Shown here: in pieces, positions 19,001 through 27,665 of the stretch | How the letters are laid out: each line of letters opens with the position of its first letter | Position numbering within the stretch: position 1 is the stretch's first letter | Source: Schlegelella_A sp036272325 | Lineage (GTDB): Bacteria; Pseudomonadota; Gammaproteobacteria; Burkholderiales; Burkholderiaceae_C | Direction of reading: 5' to 3' | NCBI GenBank assembly: GCA_036272325.1 | Contig: DATAYY010000089.1 | Coordinates: 1-64,000 of the forward strand | Length of the DNA: 64,000 nt | The notes under the pieces: model-generated | What the model was told of the DNA's origin: nothing | The model's input: the letters and a program-made list of their open reading frames with translations, nothing else | The model's database searches: none | Translations under genes and position numbers: made by a program

Positions 19001-19008
19001 TGGGGCAT
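10081..19008 (-). CDS. ndvB: Cyclic beta-1,2-glucan synthase (NdvB/Cgs-type, GT84-GH94 giant enzyme)
   Basis: 2975-residue multidomain membrane enzyme. It has a cytoplasmic N-terminal region, membrane helices near residues 425-500, then a GT84 glycosyltransferase domain (LVVVPTMLGG ~513; LDSDTQLPRDAA ~656; RYRWIRGDWQ ~804). A second helix cluster lies at ~850-1010. A glycoamylase-like domain contains GNERGVPWGISESGYN (~1466). The C-terminal half carries two carbohydrate-binding/GH94 modules with MGSGDWNDGMN (~2628), the phosphorylase catalytic-acid motif. In Brucella and rhizobial homologues this enzyme initiates, elongates, trims and cyclises periplasmic beta-1,2-glucans used for osmoadaptation and host interaction. 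It is slightly longer than the usual 2800-2900 residues. No glucan exporter (ndvA) is adjacent. Confidence 0.95.
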   Translation of the reverse strand: MPQLPSDLPITVRSSATWWQRIVPAAGAIEIEDPPLRAELFSAEQIASHGERLAKTHVLREVPLPDRLLPRLADNERVLVTVAKQLAVTADTDRRHTPAAEWLLDNFYLIEEEIRTARRHLPRGYSKKLPRLALAAANGGGAGLPRVYDLALQAIAHGDGQVGRSTLSRFVAAYQSVQPLRLGELWAFPIMLRLALIENLRRVAVRIEVAHVERSTAAAWADSMVAVAENSPSDLILVIADMARSGPSLTNAFVAEFARRLQGRGAALMLALQWIEQRLAESGQSIEQLVQLEARQQAANQVSVSNSIGSLRLLGAMDWAEFVESLSSVEQALRGDPGGTYAAMDFATRDHYRHAIERIAALSPTSEPDVARNAVALAEAAAASADAGAAGDPRQRHVGFYLIGAGQERLEQAVHAHLPGGVRFARKAMAWALPLYAGTIAAFTLVLVARLMLEARLEVHWPWWGEALFGLGLVVATSQLAVSIANWLVTLFVQPQTLPRMDYGNAIAAESRTLVVVPTMLGGAEAIESLVEALEVRFLANRDPHLHYGLLTDFHDATEEHLAGDDALVELVAARIAALNEKYANSAGIDPFFLFHRPRRWNARERVWMGYERKRGKLGDLNALLRGHEPAQGGERFSRIVGRTDALRAVRYVITLDSDTQLPRDAAAKIVATMAHPLNRPRFGNGVQRDIVVDGYGILQPRVGLSLPSTNRSGYARLYGGEPGIDPYTRAVSDVYQDLFGEGSFIGKGIYDVDAFERALHDRMPENRILSHDLIEGCHARSGLLSDVQLLEESPTRYSADVARRYRWIRGDWQLLGWLRRRVHTLPGAPRNPLSLLSRAKILDNLRRSLAPPAMVATLLAAWALLPPSPVWPILMLAVIGAVPLAAFVIGTLLRPLEHAGGGEPTVAAPVTRQAQNLLIQVAQALACLPHEAAYSLTAIARTLWRVAISKRRLLEWRPSADVRIAAPAGTVADLLHDVRMMAIGPLLALATATSLALLRREALPFAGPVLLLWLLSPLLVWWIDRPLAPAQHLLAATQTTFLRRLSRRTWAFFDSHVGAADNQLPPDNMQEHPVARVAHRTSPTNMGFALLAALAARDFGYLTLSRLLARIDAAMTTMEAMDRHRGHFYNWYDTETLQPLRPRYVSTVDSGNLAGQLLTLRAGLLALVDAPLLAPAWFDGVHDTLGVLRESLETRLEATHRRNIAVALAVLEDTLDREREQPPQGVAEWRKVLRLLHRLAIELRVAIDADEASPSPVTIEAVAAVETDPGEIAAEAANADDASYWAASLVRDVGAGLDEIEELLPEEGDAADGSLPTLRVLAGRAGAAAARLALQSLESLAERAGALAEMDQSFLYDESRHLMTIGFNVDERRPDAGYYDLLASEARLGIFVCIAQGRIAQESWFALGRLLTSAAGEPVLLSWSGSMFEYLMPMLIMPNYAHTLLDQTCRGAVRRQIEYGNERGVPWGISESGYNATDTALNYQYRAFGVPGLGLKRGLAEDLVVAPYASMMALMVAPEEACTNLQRLAAEGAWSRYGFYEAIDYTTSRLPRGQPSAVVRSYMAHHQGMGLLALAHVLLDRPMQRRFVADPRLQATLLLLQERVPRVTVFQPDIDERAGRRSVEDSDQSAVRVVTELDAPSAEVQLLSNGRYHIMISDAGSGYSRWKELAVSRWHEDGTVDAMGSFCYLRDLVSGAVWSTAHQPTRKRAARYEAIFSVGRAEFRRRDEGIDTHTEIVVSPEDDIELRRVRITNSSRAQRTIEITTYSEVVLAPAIADALHPAFSKLFVQTEIVEHPAAILCTRRRRSPDDSTPWLFQLVAVHGARSDSGEARASAISHETDRARFIGRGRSLELPQALIDEGPLSNTVGSVLDPIAASRCVLTIEPDQTVTIDVVVGVADRREACLAMAGKYQDRRLADRVFELAWTHAQVVLRQLNASEADAQLYGRLAGAVIHAQAALRADPAVLARNHRGQSGLWGYAISGDLPIVLLQIGSAENIELVRQLVQAHAWWRLKGLTVDLVIWNEERDVYRQRLHEQITGLIVGGAGAHVIDRPGGIFVRHVEQIAPEDRTLMQAVARAVFSDTRGTLAEQVQRRPLRERRPPALVATRNPEPRTRATRNTREDDDATAVALLRRGGRKRILENGIGGFSADGREYVVSPPAGERPPAPWVNVIANPRFGSVVSEAGSAYTWCENAHELRLTPWHNDPVGDDSGEAIYLRDEETGQVWSPTSLPCPSYGDSAAPYVARHGFGSSIFEHSAHGIRSELEVFVALDAAVKVSVLRLTNVSGRPRKLSVTGYVEWVLGDLRPKSAPHIITRIATDTGAIYARNSYSNDYADWLGFFDVDDAHRAGTSFTCDRAEFIGRNGSLRSPAALSRTRLSGRFGAALDPCAAFQVPVSLLDGDSTKVVFRLGIGRSVDEADELVQTFRGTAATERELERVRDHWSATLGTVQVRTPEPALDVLVNGWLLYQTIACRIWARSGFYQSGGAFGFRDQLQDAMALVHARPEMLRAQLLLCACRQFPEGDVQHWWHPPQGRGVRTHISDDYLWLPLALARYVEATGDVGVLAETAPYLQGRPVSPHDESYYDLPGHSHESSSVYEHALRAVNHGLRFGAHGLPLMGSGDWNDGMNLVGHGGRGESVWLGFFLAEVLERFGALALRKGDDATAARCMSERARLRTSLETHGWDGAWYRRAYFDDGTPLGSARSTECQIDSIAQSWAVLSGVAEPARARQAMASLQERLVRADAGLAQLLDPPFDQRGPNPGYIAGYVPGVRENGGQYTHGAIWATMAFAALGERERAWALLEMINPVVHGSSAEGVARYKVEPYVMAADVYSVAPHTGRGGWSWYTGSAGWMYRLVVESLLGIRLVTSAEGARLVVAPCLPATWAHCTLQYRHRATLYEIEVLQQTGDGEHRELRLDGVLQATDALPLVDDRRLHRVQLTLRTSTQGAESPHRHAPTLARLDGETLN

Positions 19009-19197
19009 CGGCTCGGGTCGGGTCGGGATCGTTGCACCGGAGGTCGCGGTCGTCGCGCCAGCGCGGCGAAAGGCAAGTTACCACGACTCGCGCGAGGCCG
19101 CGAAGCGACCGCGCCGACGCTTGCCGCGGCGGCGGCCTTGCGCGTCCTGCGACGATTGGCGCCACACTGCCTGCCTGCAGCCGTCACCGGAGTCGCC

Positions 19198-20337
19198 ATG
19201 AACCAGACCATGCCCAAGGACGGGCTCCAGCTCCGCTCGCTCGTCAAGGAGAGCGGCGAGCTCGAGCTGTCGCTCGTGCGCGTGCCGACGCCGGCGCCGG
19301 AGGCCGACGAGGTCGTCGTGCGCGTCGAGGCGACGCCGATCAATCCTTCGGATATCGGCCTCCTGTTCGGCGCCGCCGACGTCGCGACGCTCGCGGTGCT
19401 CGGCAACGGTGAGCGCACGGTCGCGACGGCGCGCATCCCCGACGCCGCGATGAGGGCGATGGCCGGCCGACTCGGCCAGTCGCTGCCGGTCGGCAACGAA
19501 GGCGCAGGGACGGTCGTGGCCGCGGGCAGCGGCAGCGCCGCGCAGGCGCTCCTCGGCAAGATGGTCGCGGTTCTCGGCGGCGCGATGTATTCGCAGTTCC
19601 GCACCGTCAAGGTGGAGCTTTGCCTGCCGTTGCCGGCCGGCACCAGCGCTGCCGAAGGCGCGTCGTCGTTCGTCAATCCACTCACCGCGCTCGGCATGAC
19701 CGAGACGATGCGGCGCGAAGGGCACAAGGCGCTCGTGCACACGGCGGCGTCGTCGAACCTTGGCCAGATGCTGAACCGGATCTGCATCGCCGACGGCATC
19801 GCGCTCGTCAACGTCGTGCGCAAGCCCGAGCAGGCGGCCCTGTTGCGCGAACAGGGCGCGCGGCACGTCGTCAGCACGGCGTCGCCGGCGTTCGTCGAAG
19901 AACTGACGCAGGCGGTGGTCGAGACCGGGGCGACGCTGGCGTTCGACGCGATCGGAGGCGGCCGCCTCGCCGGCCAGATCCTCGGCGCGATGGAAGCGGC
20001 GCTCAACCGGTCGGCGAAGGAATACAGCCGCTACGGGTCGACGACGCTGAAGCAGGTTTATCTCTACGGCGGCCTCGACACCGGCCCGACCGAAATCGTC
20101 CGCAATTTCGGCATGACGTGGGCGATGGGTGGATGGCTCCTGTTCCCGTTCCTGCAGCGGATCGGCGCCGACGCTGCCAACGCGCTCAAGGCGCGCGTCG
20201 CGCGCGAGCTGAAGACGACCTTCGCGAGCCACTACACGCGCACCGTCTCGCTCGCCGGCGCGTTGCAGGCCGAGGCGATCGGCGATTACGGCCGGCGTGC
20301 GACCGGATCGAAGGTGCTGATTGATCCGAGCGCCTGA
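19198..20337 (+). CDS. Zinc-less MDR oxidoreductase (quinone reductase-like)
   Basis: 379 residues. The start at 19198 is supported by a GGAG ten bases upstream. The N-terminal GroES-like domain contains VVVRVEATPINPSDIGLLFG and GNEGAGTVVAAG. The Rossmann domain contains ALVHTAASSNLGQMLNRI, where the usual GxGxxG is degenerate. No catalytic or structural zinc cysteines are present, which places it with quinone/enoyl reductase-type MDR proteins. The likely activity is NAD(P)H-dependent reduction of a quinone or alpha,beta-unsaturated carbonyl; the substrate is unknown. It is divergent from ndvB, separated by 189 bases. Confidence 0.85.
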   Translation: MNQTMPKDGLQLRSLVKESGELELSLVRVPTPAPEADEVVVRVEATPINPSDIGLLFGAADVATLAVLGNGERTVATARIPDAAMRAMAGRLGQSLPVGNEGAGTVVAAGSGSAAQALLGKMVAVLGGAMYSQFRTVKVELCLPLPAGTSAAEGASSFVNPLTALGMTETMRREGHKALVHTAASSNLGQMLNRICIADGIALVNVVRKPEQAALLREQGARHVVSTASPAFVEELTQAVVETGATLAFDAIGGGRLAGQILGAMEAALNRSAKEYSRYGSTTLKQVYLYGGLDTGPTEIVRNFGMTWAMGGWLLFPFLQRIGADAANALKARVARELKTTFASHYTRTVSLAGALQAEAIGDYGRRATGSKVLIDPSA

Positions 20338-20371
20338 GCAAGCGCGGGTCGACGCGCGCGCGACCGGCGCT

Positions 20372-21202
20372 CTACTCGAGTTTGGCCTGGGCCGCGAGCG
20401 AGCGCTCGAGCAGGCGCGGCATGCCGGACTGTTCGGCCCACGCGGCGAAGCCGTCGGTCGGGCCGCGCCAGCGCAGCGTCTCGGCGCCGGCGAAGAGCTC
20501 GGCATCGGTTCGCAACGTTGCGAGACGCTTGAAGAGGAGCGCTTCGTCGCGGCGCTCGCCGAGCACCTCTGCCGGGAACGACTCGATCGGGCCGTGCCGA
20601 TTCACGAGCCGCGCTGCCCCGACGGCGCCGATCCCGGCGATCCCTGGATAGCCGTCGGCGACGTCGCCGACCAGCGCCAGCCAGTCGGGGATCAGGCGCG
20701 GCTCGACGCCGAACTTCGCGCGTACGCCGGCGGCATCGCGCACGCTGTTGCCGCGACGGTCGACCTGGACGACGCGATCGGCGACGACGCATTGCGCGAG
20801 ATCCTTGTCGGGCGTCCAGATACAGACCTTCTCGACGTCGGCATCGCCGTCCGCGATGCGCGCAGCGGAGGCGAGCGCATCGTCGGCCTCGAGCTCGACC
20901 ATCGGCCAGACGACGACGCCCATCGCGACGAGCGCGTCTTCGAGCGAATGGAATTGCGCAAGCAACGCCGGCTCGATCCCGGCGCCCGTCTTGTAGCCCG
21001 GCCACAGGGCGTTGCGGAACGACTCGATGACATGGTCGGTGGCGACACCGAGATGGGTCTCGCCCTGCTCGAGCATCTGCAGCACCGACTGCAGCACGCC
21101 GACGACTGCGCCGAGCGGCTTGTCGTTGCCCTTGTGGAAGCGACGCAGTCCGAAGAAGTGACGGAACAGCTCGTAGGTGCCGTCGACGAGGTGGACGATC
21201 AT
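20372..21202 (-). CDS. 5'-3' exonuclease (flap endonuclease family)
   Basis: 276-residue stand-alone 5'-3' exonuclease, the same fold as the N-terminal domain of DNA polymerase I. It begins MIVHLVDGTYELFRHFFG, the first metal-binding aspartate region. Further metal ligands are in ELEADDALAS and WTPDKDLAQCV. The helix-hairpin-helix DNA-binding segment is LVGDVADGYPGIAGIGAVGAARL. Such proteins process RNA primers or flaps during replication and repair. Convergent with the MDR gene (34 bases apart), and 23 bases downstream of the secreted protein gene on the same strand. Confidence 0.9.
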   Translation of the reverse strand: MIVHLVDGTYELFRHFFGLRRFHKGNDKPLGAVVGVLQSVLQMLEQGETHLGVATDHVIESFRNALWPGYKTGAGIEPALLAQFHSLEDALVAMGVVVWPMVELEADDALASAARIADGDADVEKVCIWTPDKDLAQCVVADRVVQVDRRGNSVRDAAGVRAKFGVEPRLIPDWLALVGDVADGYPGIAGIGAVGAARLVNRHGPIESFPAEVLGERRDEALLFKRLATLRTDAELFAGAETLRWRGPTDGFAAWAEQSGMPRLLERSLAAQAKLE

Positions 21203-21225
21203 GGCGCGCCGGGCTGAGCGCCGCG

Positions 21226-21888
21226 CTAGCTCTTTGTCGCCTGCTGGCTGCCCGTCGGCGCGGGCGACGCCGAGCGCGGCACGAACGCGCCGAGCGAGCC
21301 CGGCGCGGCGCCCGCCCAGAGCTTGCGAAGGTGCTCGCGTTCGTCGCTGAACTTGTCGACGATGCCGGCGATCTCTCCCTCGATGCCTCGAAAGACGTCG
21401 CGCAACGCGTTCAGCGATGCATCGTTCGCGTTGATGTCGCGCTGCAGGTCTCGCGGCAGTGGCTTGCCCTTGTAGAACTCGGCTTTCTCATTCAGGGTCC
21501 TGCGCTGGCGGCGCAGCTCACCGAGGCGCTCGTTCGGATTGCGCAGCTTGACGATCACGCTGTCGAGCTCGATCGCTTCGGCCTTGCGGTGCGTGGCTTC
21601 GTCGGGATAGCGTTCCAGCCAGCGCCGATCCTCGCGCACCGCGACCCGTCGGCAATCGTCGACGAGGGTCTTCAGCTGCACGTAGGCGTCGCAGGCAAGG
21701 ACTTCGGCAGTCGAGAGGCGCGTCACTGGCGTGCAGACAGGTACGGTCTGGGCGCGCAGCCTGGCGGTCGCGATGGCGCAGTCCGAATCGTCGGCGAACG
21801 CCGCTCCGCCGGCCGATGCGAGGGCAACGACCGCGACGACGCCGGCCGCGCGGCGCCGGGCCGGGGTTCGATGTCGATCGGTCGCCAT
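21226..21888 (-). CDS. Secreted hypothetical protein, helical
   Basis: 220 residues with an N-terminal signal peptide: basic residues to ~13, hydrophobic AAGVVAVVALASAGGAAFA, cleavage likely before DDSDCA. Two cysteine pairs follow early (CAIATARL, VCTPVTR, LACDAY, DDCRR), suggesting disulfides in the periplasm. Residues ~90-180 are charged and helical with coiled-coil character (NERLGELRRQRRTLNEKAEF). I do not recognise the family. It lies upstream of the exonuclease gene on the same strand, 23 bases apart, so co-transcription is possible but a shared role is not evident. Confidence 0.7.
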   Translation of the reverse strand: MATDRHRTPARRRAAGVVAVVALASAGGAAFADDSDCAIATARLRAQTVPVCTPVTRLSTAEVLACDAYVQLKTLVDDCRRVAVREDRRWLERYPDEATHRKAEAIELDSVIVKLRNPNERLGELRRQRRTLNEKAEFYKGKPLPRDLQRDINANDASLNALRDVFRGIEGEIAGIVDKFSDEREHLRKLWAGAAPGSLGAFVPRSASPAPTGSQQATKS

Positions 21889-21988
21889 GTCGCAACGATA
21901 CCGTCGCGGCGACGCCGCGACGGGCGGCGATGAGGTCAGCGCGAGCGGCGAATGGGCCGCGCCGTGAACTTCGGCTCGACCAAGCGGA

Positions 21989-22519
21989 TTACCGTCCGCT
22001 GGCTTCCTTCTCCCGCGCCGGCAGGCGCCAGCCCGGCCGAACGTAGTGGCAGGTGTAGCCGTTCGGGATTCTTTCGAGGTAGTCCTGGTGCTCGGGCTCG
22101 GCTTCCCAGAACGGCCCCGCCGGTGCGAGCTCGGTCACGACCTTGCCCGGCCACAGGCCCGACGCGTCGACGTCGGCGATCGTGTCCTCGGCGACTTTTC
22201 TCTGCTCGTCGCTCGTGAAATAGATCGCCGAGCGGTAGCTGAGGCCGCGATCGTTGCCCTGGCGGTTCTTCGTCGTCGGATCATGGATCTGGAAAAAGAA
22301 TTCGAGCAGCCGCCGATACGAAAGCCGATTCGGGTCGAACACGATCTCGATCGCTTCGGCATGCGTGCCGTGGTTGCCGTAGGTCGCGTTCGCGACGTCG
22401 CCGCCGCTGTAGCCGACCCGCGTCGAGACGATGCCGGCCATCTTGCGGAGCAGCTCCTGCACGCCCCAGAAGCAGCCGCCGGCGAGGACGGCGCGCTCGG
22501 TGTTGGGATTGCTGCTCAT
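21989..22519 (-). CDS. msrA: Peptide methionine-(S)-S-oxide reductase MsrA
   Basis: 176-residue enzyme that reduces the S epimer of methionine sulfoxide in proteins. The catalytic motif GGCFWG is at residues 14-19. The downstream family blocks (RVGYSGGDVANATYGNHGTH, FFFQIHDPTTKNRQGNDRG, GPFWEAEPEHQDYL) are all intact. There is no signal peptide, so it is cytoplasmic. Its ATG overlaps the msrB stop (ATGA), indicating a translationally coupled msrB-msrA operon that covers both sulfoxide epimers. Confidence 0.96.
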   Translation of the reverse strand: MSSNPNTERAVLAGGCFWGVQELLRKMAGIVSTRVGYSGGDVANATYGNHGTHAEAIEIVFDPNRLSYRRLLEFFFQIHDPTTKNRQGNDRGLSYRSAIYFTSDEQRKVAEDTIADVDASGLWPGKVVTELAPAGPFWEAEPEHQDYLERIPNGYTCHYVRPGWRLPAREKEASGR

Positions 22520-22965
22520 CGCACTTCCTCCACCTGGTCGAGATACGCGCCGTAGCCCTCGCGCTCCATGTCGTCGCGATGGACAAAGCGCAGCGACGCC
22601 GAGTTGATGCAGTAGCGCAGGCCGCCGCGGTCGCGCGGCCCGTCCGGGAAGACGTGGCCGAGATGGCTGTCGCCGTGCGCCGAGCGCACCTCGGTGCGAA
22701 CCATTCCGTACGACGCATCCTTGAGTTCGCTCACATTGGCGGGTTCGACCGGCTTGGTGAAGCTCGGCCAGCCGCAGCCCGACTCGAACTTGTCGGCCGA
22801 TGCGAACAGCGGCTCGCCCGAGACGATGTCGACATAGATGCCGGGCTCGTGGTGGTCGAGGTATTCGCCGGTGCCGGGGCGCTCGGTCGCGCTCTCTTGC
22901 GTCACGCGGTACTGCTCGGGCGTCAGGCTGGCGACGGCTTCGGGGGTCTTGCGATAGGTGGGCAT
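22516..22965 (-). CDS. msrB: Peptide methionine-(R)-S-oxide reductase MsrB
   Basis: 149 residues. Typical MsrB blocks are present: FESGCGWPSFTKPV, DSHLGHVFPDGP and the catalytic RYCINSASLRF. The two CxxC pairs that bind structural zinc in many MsrB proteins are absent: the corresponding positions read YVDIVSGEPLF and VRSAHGDSHLGH. This is therefore the zinc-free form. It is the first gene of the msrB-msrA pair. The start is at 22965, where MPTYRKTPEAV matches the family N-terminus. Confidence 0.95.
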   Translation of the reverse strand: MPTYRKTPEAVASLTPEQYRVTQESATERPGTGEYLDHHEPGIYVDIVSGEPLFASADKFESGCGWPSFTKPVEPANVSELKDASYGMVRTEVRSAHGDSHLGHVFPDGPRDRGGLRYCINSASLRFVHRDDMEREGYGAYLDQVEEVR

Positions 22966-23039
22966 GGTGTCTCCGTGTCGAGCCCGGCTGTCGCGCCGGC
23001 TCGGCCAAAGCTTACGCCGGCCGTCGCTCGCCCGCTGCG

Positions 23040-23474
23040 TCAGCAGGTCAGCTTCATCGACTCGATGCGGCCGCCGAAGCCGAGCTTTTCGGTGAGACCG
23101 GGCTCGCGGCTGTCGGGCGTGAAGCCGACCCAGCGCGCCGACAGGAACTGCTTCTCGTGCAGCGTCAGCGTCGCGCGCGGGCCGGTGACGACGCTTCGGA
23201 TGTCGCGCTTGAGCTGCTTCGCGCTGCCTTTGTCGAGCGTCTGCAATTCGACCGGCCCGATCAGCGTCAGCGAGTCGCCGCCGAAGTTGACCTCGTCGTA
23301 GAACGACGCCCAGCATCCGCTTTTCATCTGCTCGGTCGCACCTCGGGTCGGCAGGACGACGACGACGCTGTCAGCATCGGTCGACGCATCCCGCGACCCG
23401 CTCGTCGTCGAGCACGCGGCGAGCGTTGTAAGGGTTGCGGCGGACAGCAGGATCGTGGACAGGCGTTGGCTCAT
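23040..23474 (-). CDS. Small lipoprotein with beta/gamma-crystallin-like domain
   Basis: 144 residues. The start at 23474 follows a strong AGGAGAA ribosome-binding site. The leader STILLSAATLTTLAACSTTS ends in a clear lipobox (LAAC), so the protein is lipidated. Residues ~50-144 (GCWASFYDEVNFGGDSLTL, then GPRATLTLHEKQFLSARWVG and a terminal Cys) resemble a single crystallin-like Greek-key pair, though similarity is by eye. The frame is open upstream to 23588, but that part lacks family features. Divergent from the PEBP gene. Confidence 0.75.
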   Translation of the reverse strand: MSQRLSTILLSAATLTTLAACSTTSGSRDASTDADSVVVVLPTRGATEQMKSGCWASFYDEVNFGGDSLTLIGPVELQTLDKGSAKQLKRDIRSVVTGPRATLTLHEKQFLSARWVGFTPDSREPGLTEKLGFGGRIESMKLTC

Positions 23475-23617
23475 GGGCTTCTCCTGGCTGGTGAAGGTGC
23501 GTGGTCGCGGGCGATCGGCGTGCCCGTCGCCCCGGTCGCGGCGCGGGAAAGCGACGAATGGCACGCTCGCGCCGTGCTGATGCATCATCCGCTACCCCAC
23601 GAACGAGGAGCATTTCC

Positions 23618-24175
23618 ATGCACAAGATCGCTGTGGCGGCGCTGATGGTGTCGTCCGCCTGCCTCGCCCACGCCGCCGGCTTCACGCTCGGTAGCCCGAC
23701 GATCAAACCGGGCGCGATGCTCACCGACGCGCAGGTTTTCAAGGGCTTCGGCTGCGAAGGCAAGAACATCTCGCCGGCGCTGAAGTGGAGCGGCGCGCCG
23801 AGCGGAACGAAGAGCTACGCGGTCACGGTCTACGACCCCGACGCGCCGACCGGCTCGGGCTGGTGGCACTGGGTCGTCTACAACATCCCAGCCACGACGA
23901 CCGAGCTCGCGGAGGGCGCCGGCGCAGCCGACGGCAAGGGCGCGCTGCCCGCGGGCGCAGTGCAGGGCAAGACCGACTTCGGCAGCGCCGGCTTCGGCGG
24001 CGCGTGTCCGCCGGCGGGCGACAAGCCGCACCGCTACATCTTCACCGTCTACGCGCTGAAGACCGAAAAGATCGACGTCCCGGCCGACGCGAGCGCAGCA
24101 CTGATCGGCTTCATGGTCAACGCCAACAAGCTCGGCAAGGCGACTTTCGAGGCGAAGTACGGCCGCGCGAAGTAG
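23618..24175 (+). CDS. YbhB/YbcL-type phosphatidylethanolamine-binding protein, exported
   Basis: 185 residues with a signal peptide (MHKIAVAALMVSSACLAHA, cleavage before AGFTLGS). The PEBP core is intact: ISPALKWSGAP, AVTVYDPDAPTGSGWWHWVV with the ligand-pocket DPDAP and WHW, GACPPAGDKPHRYIFTVYAL. Bacterial members are often annotated as Raf-kinase-inhibitor-like; their physiological ligand is not settled. The GAGGAG before the ATG at 23618 fits well. Monocistronic; convergent with the cupin gene. Confidence 0.92.
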   Translation: MHKIAVAALMVSSACLAHAAGFTLGSPTIKPGAMLTDAQVFKGFGCEGKNISPALKWSGAPSGTKSYAVTVYDPDAPTGSGWWHWVVYNIPATTTELAEGAGAADGKGALPAGAVQGKTDFGSAGFGGACPPAGDKPHRYIFTVYALKTEKIDVPADASAALIGFMVNANKLGKATFEAKYGRAK

Positions 24176-24199
24176 CGCTGCGCGGGTCGGGGCGCCGGC

Positions 24200-24565
24200 T
24201 CAGGGCGCTTGGCGGCCGCCGCTGGCGCCGGCGTCGCCATGGCGCAGCAGCAGCGTCATCAGCGCTGCCGAATCGACGCGGGCGCTGATCGAGTAGGGCT
24301 GGCCGGCGGGCAGGACGACGAGCTGGCCCGGGCCGAGGCGACGCGCACCGCCCGGCATCTGGATCTCGATGTCGCCTTCGAGGCAATGGATCGTGCATTC
24401 GTCGTCGACGTGATGCTCGGGAATGTCGTGCCGCGCCGGCAGCACGAGGTGGAGCAGCTGGAGGCGATCGGTCTTCAGCAGGCTGGTGCTGAACGCGTCG
24501 TGCAGCGACGAGCCGAGCGGGCCGATGTCGATGATGTCGAGCAGGCGGGCATGCGGCAAGGCCAT
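24200..24565 (-). CDS. Cupin-domain protein
   Basis: 121 residues forming a single small cupin barrel. Metal-ligand positions are seen in PEHHVDDECTIHCLEGDIEI (motif 1; the conserved glycine is present but only part of the His set). Motif 2, LGPGQLVVLPAGQPYSI, has no clear ligand histidine. GGAGAA sits five bases before the ATG at 24565. Such small cupins act as metal-dependent enzymes or ligand sensors; nothing here picks one. It is divergent from hsp20-lon with 123 bases between. Confidence 0.82.
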   Translation of the reverse strand: MALPHARLLDIIDIGPLGSSLHDAFSTSLLKTDRLQLLHLVLPARHDIPEHHVDDECTIHCLEGDIEIQMPGGARRLGPGQLVVLPAGQPYSISARVDSAALMTLLLRHGDAGASGGRQAP

Positions 24566-24648
24566 TGCGTTCTCCAGTGCGTTCGGAGCAAGCCCGGTGC
24601 CGGGCGCGACCGCCTCCGGCCTCCGGATTGCTCCGCGGTCAGGGCGGG

Positions 24649-24674
24649 CTTGCGTTTCTCGGAATCGCCGATAT
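24649..24674 (+). promoter_or_regulatory. Candidate heat-shock (sigma-32-type) promoter before hsp20-lon
   Basis: CTTGCGT (24649-24655) and CCGATAT (24668-24674), 12 bases apart, resemble the sigma-32 consensus CTTGAAA - N11-16 - CCCCATNT. Expected start of transcription would leave only a few bases of leader before the hsp20 ATG at 24689, and no ribosome-binding site is visible there. The call is tentative and rests partly on the heat-shock nature of both genes. Confidence 0.3.
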
Positions 24675-24688
24675 CTACCCGCCTTCCC

Positions 24689-25101
24689 ATGACGATACGA
24701 CACGACCCCGAGGACCAGATGTGGTCGCAGGCTTGCGAGCTGATCGCCGAGGCCGAGCGGCTCCATCGCCAGTTCTTCCGTCTCGCCGCCGTCGACGATG
24801 CCCCGGCGTGGGAGCCACCGATCGACGTCCTCGAAGGCGAGCGCGAGATCGTCGTCGTCGTCGCGATGCCGGGCATCGACGGCGAGCGCGTCCAGGTCGC
24901 GCACGAGGCGGAAACGCTCGTCGTCCGCGGCTATCGGCCGCTGCCGTTCGAAGGCGGGCGCTTCCGCGTCCGTCAACTCGAGATTCCGTACGGCGTCTTC
25001 GAGCGACGCATCGCGCTGCCGCCCGGCCGGTTCGAGGTCGGACGGCCCGAGATCGTTCAGGGCTGTCTGGTGCTGCGGCTGCGCAAGAGCGGGGTCGGAA
25101 G

Positions 25102-25105
<4 letters not shown>
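24689..25105 (+). CDS. Small heat-shock protein, Hsp20/alpha-crystallin family
   Basis: 138 residues. The alpha-crystallin domain spans ~40-135: PPIDVLEGEREIVVVVAMPG, ERVQVAHEAETLVVRGYR, IPYGVFERRIALPPGRF and the closing strand IVQGCLVLRLRK (the A-x-x-x-n-G-v-L region). It lacks a long C-terminal IxI tail. Holdase chaperones of this type bind unfolding proteins. Its stop overlaps the lon start (ATGA), an unusual direct coupling of a holdase to the Lon protease. The start is chosen at 24689; no better-supported start is seen upstream. Confidence 0.88.
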
Positions 25106-27585
<2,480 letters not shown>

Positions 27586-27665
27586 TCACGGCGGCGGACG
27601 GCGCCGCGGTCTCGCGATAAGCTCACGCGATCACCTCTCGGGGCAGCGGTCGCTGCCCGACTGCC

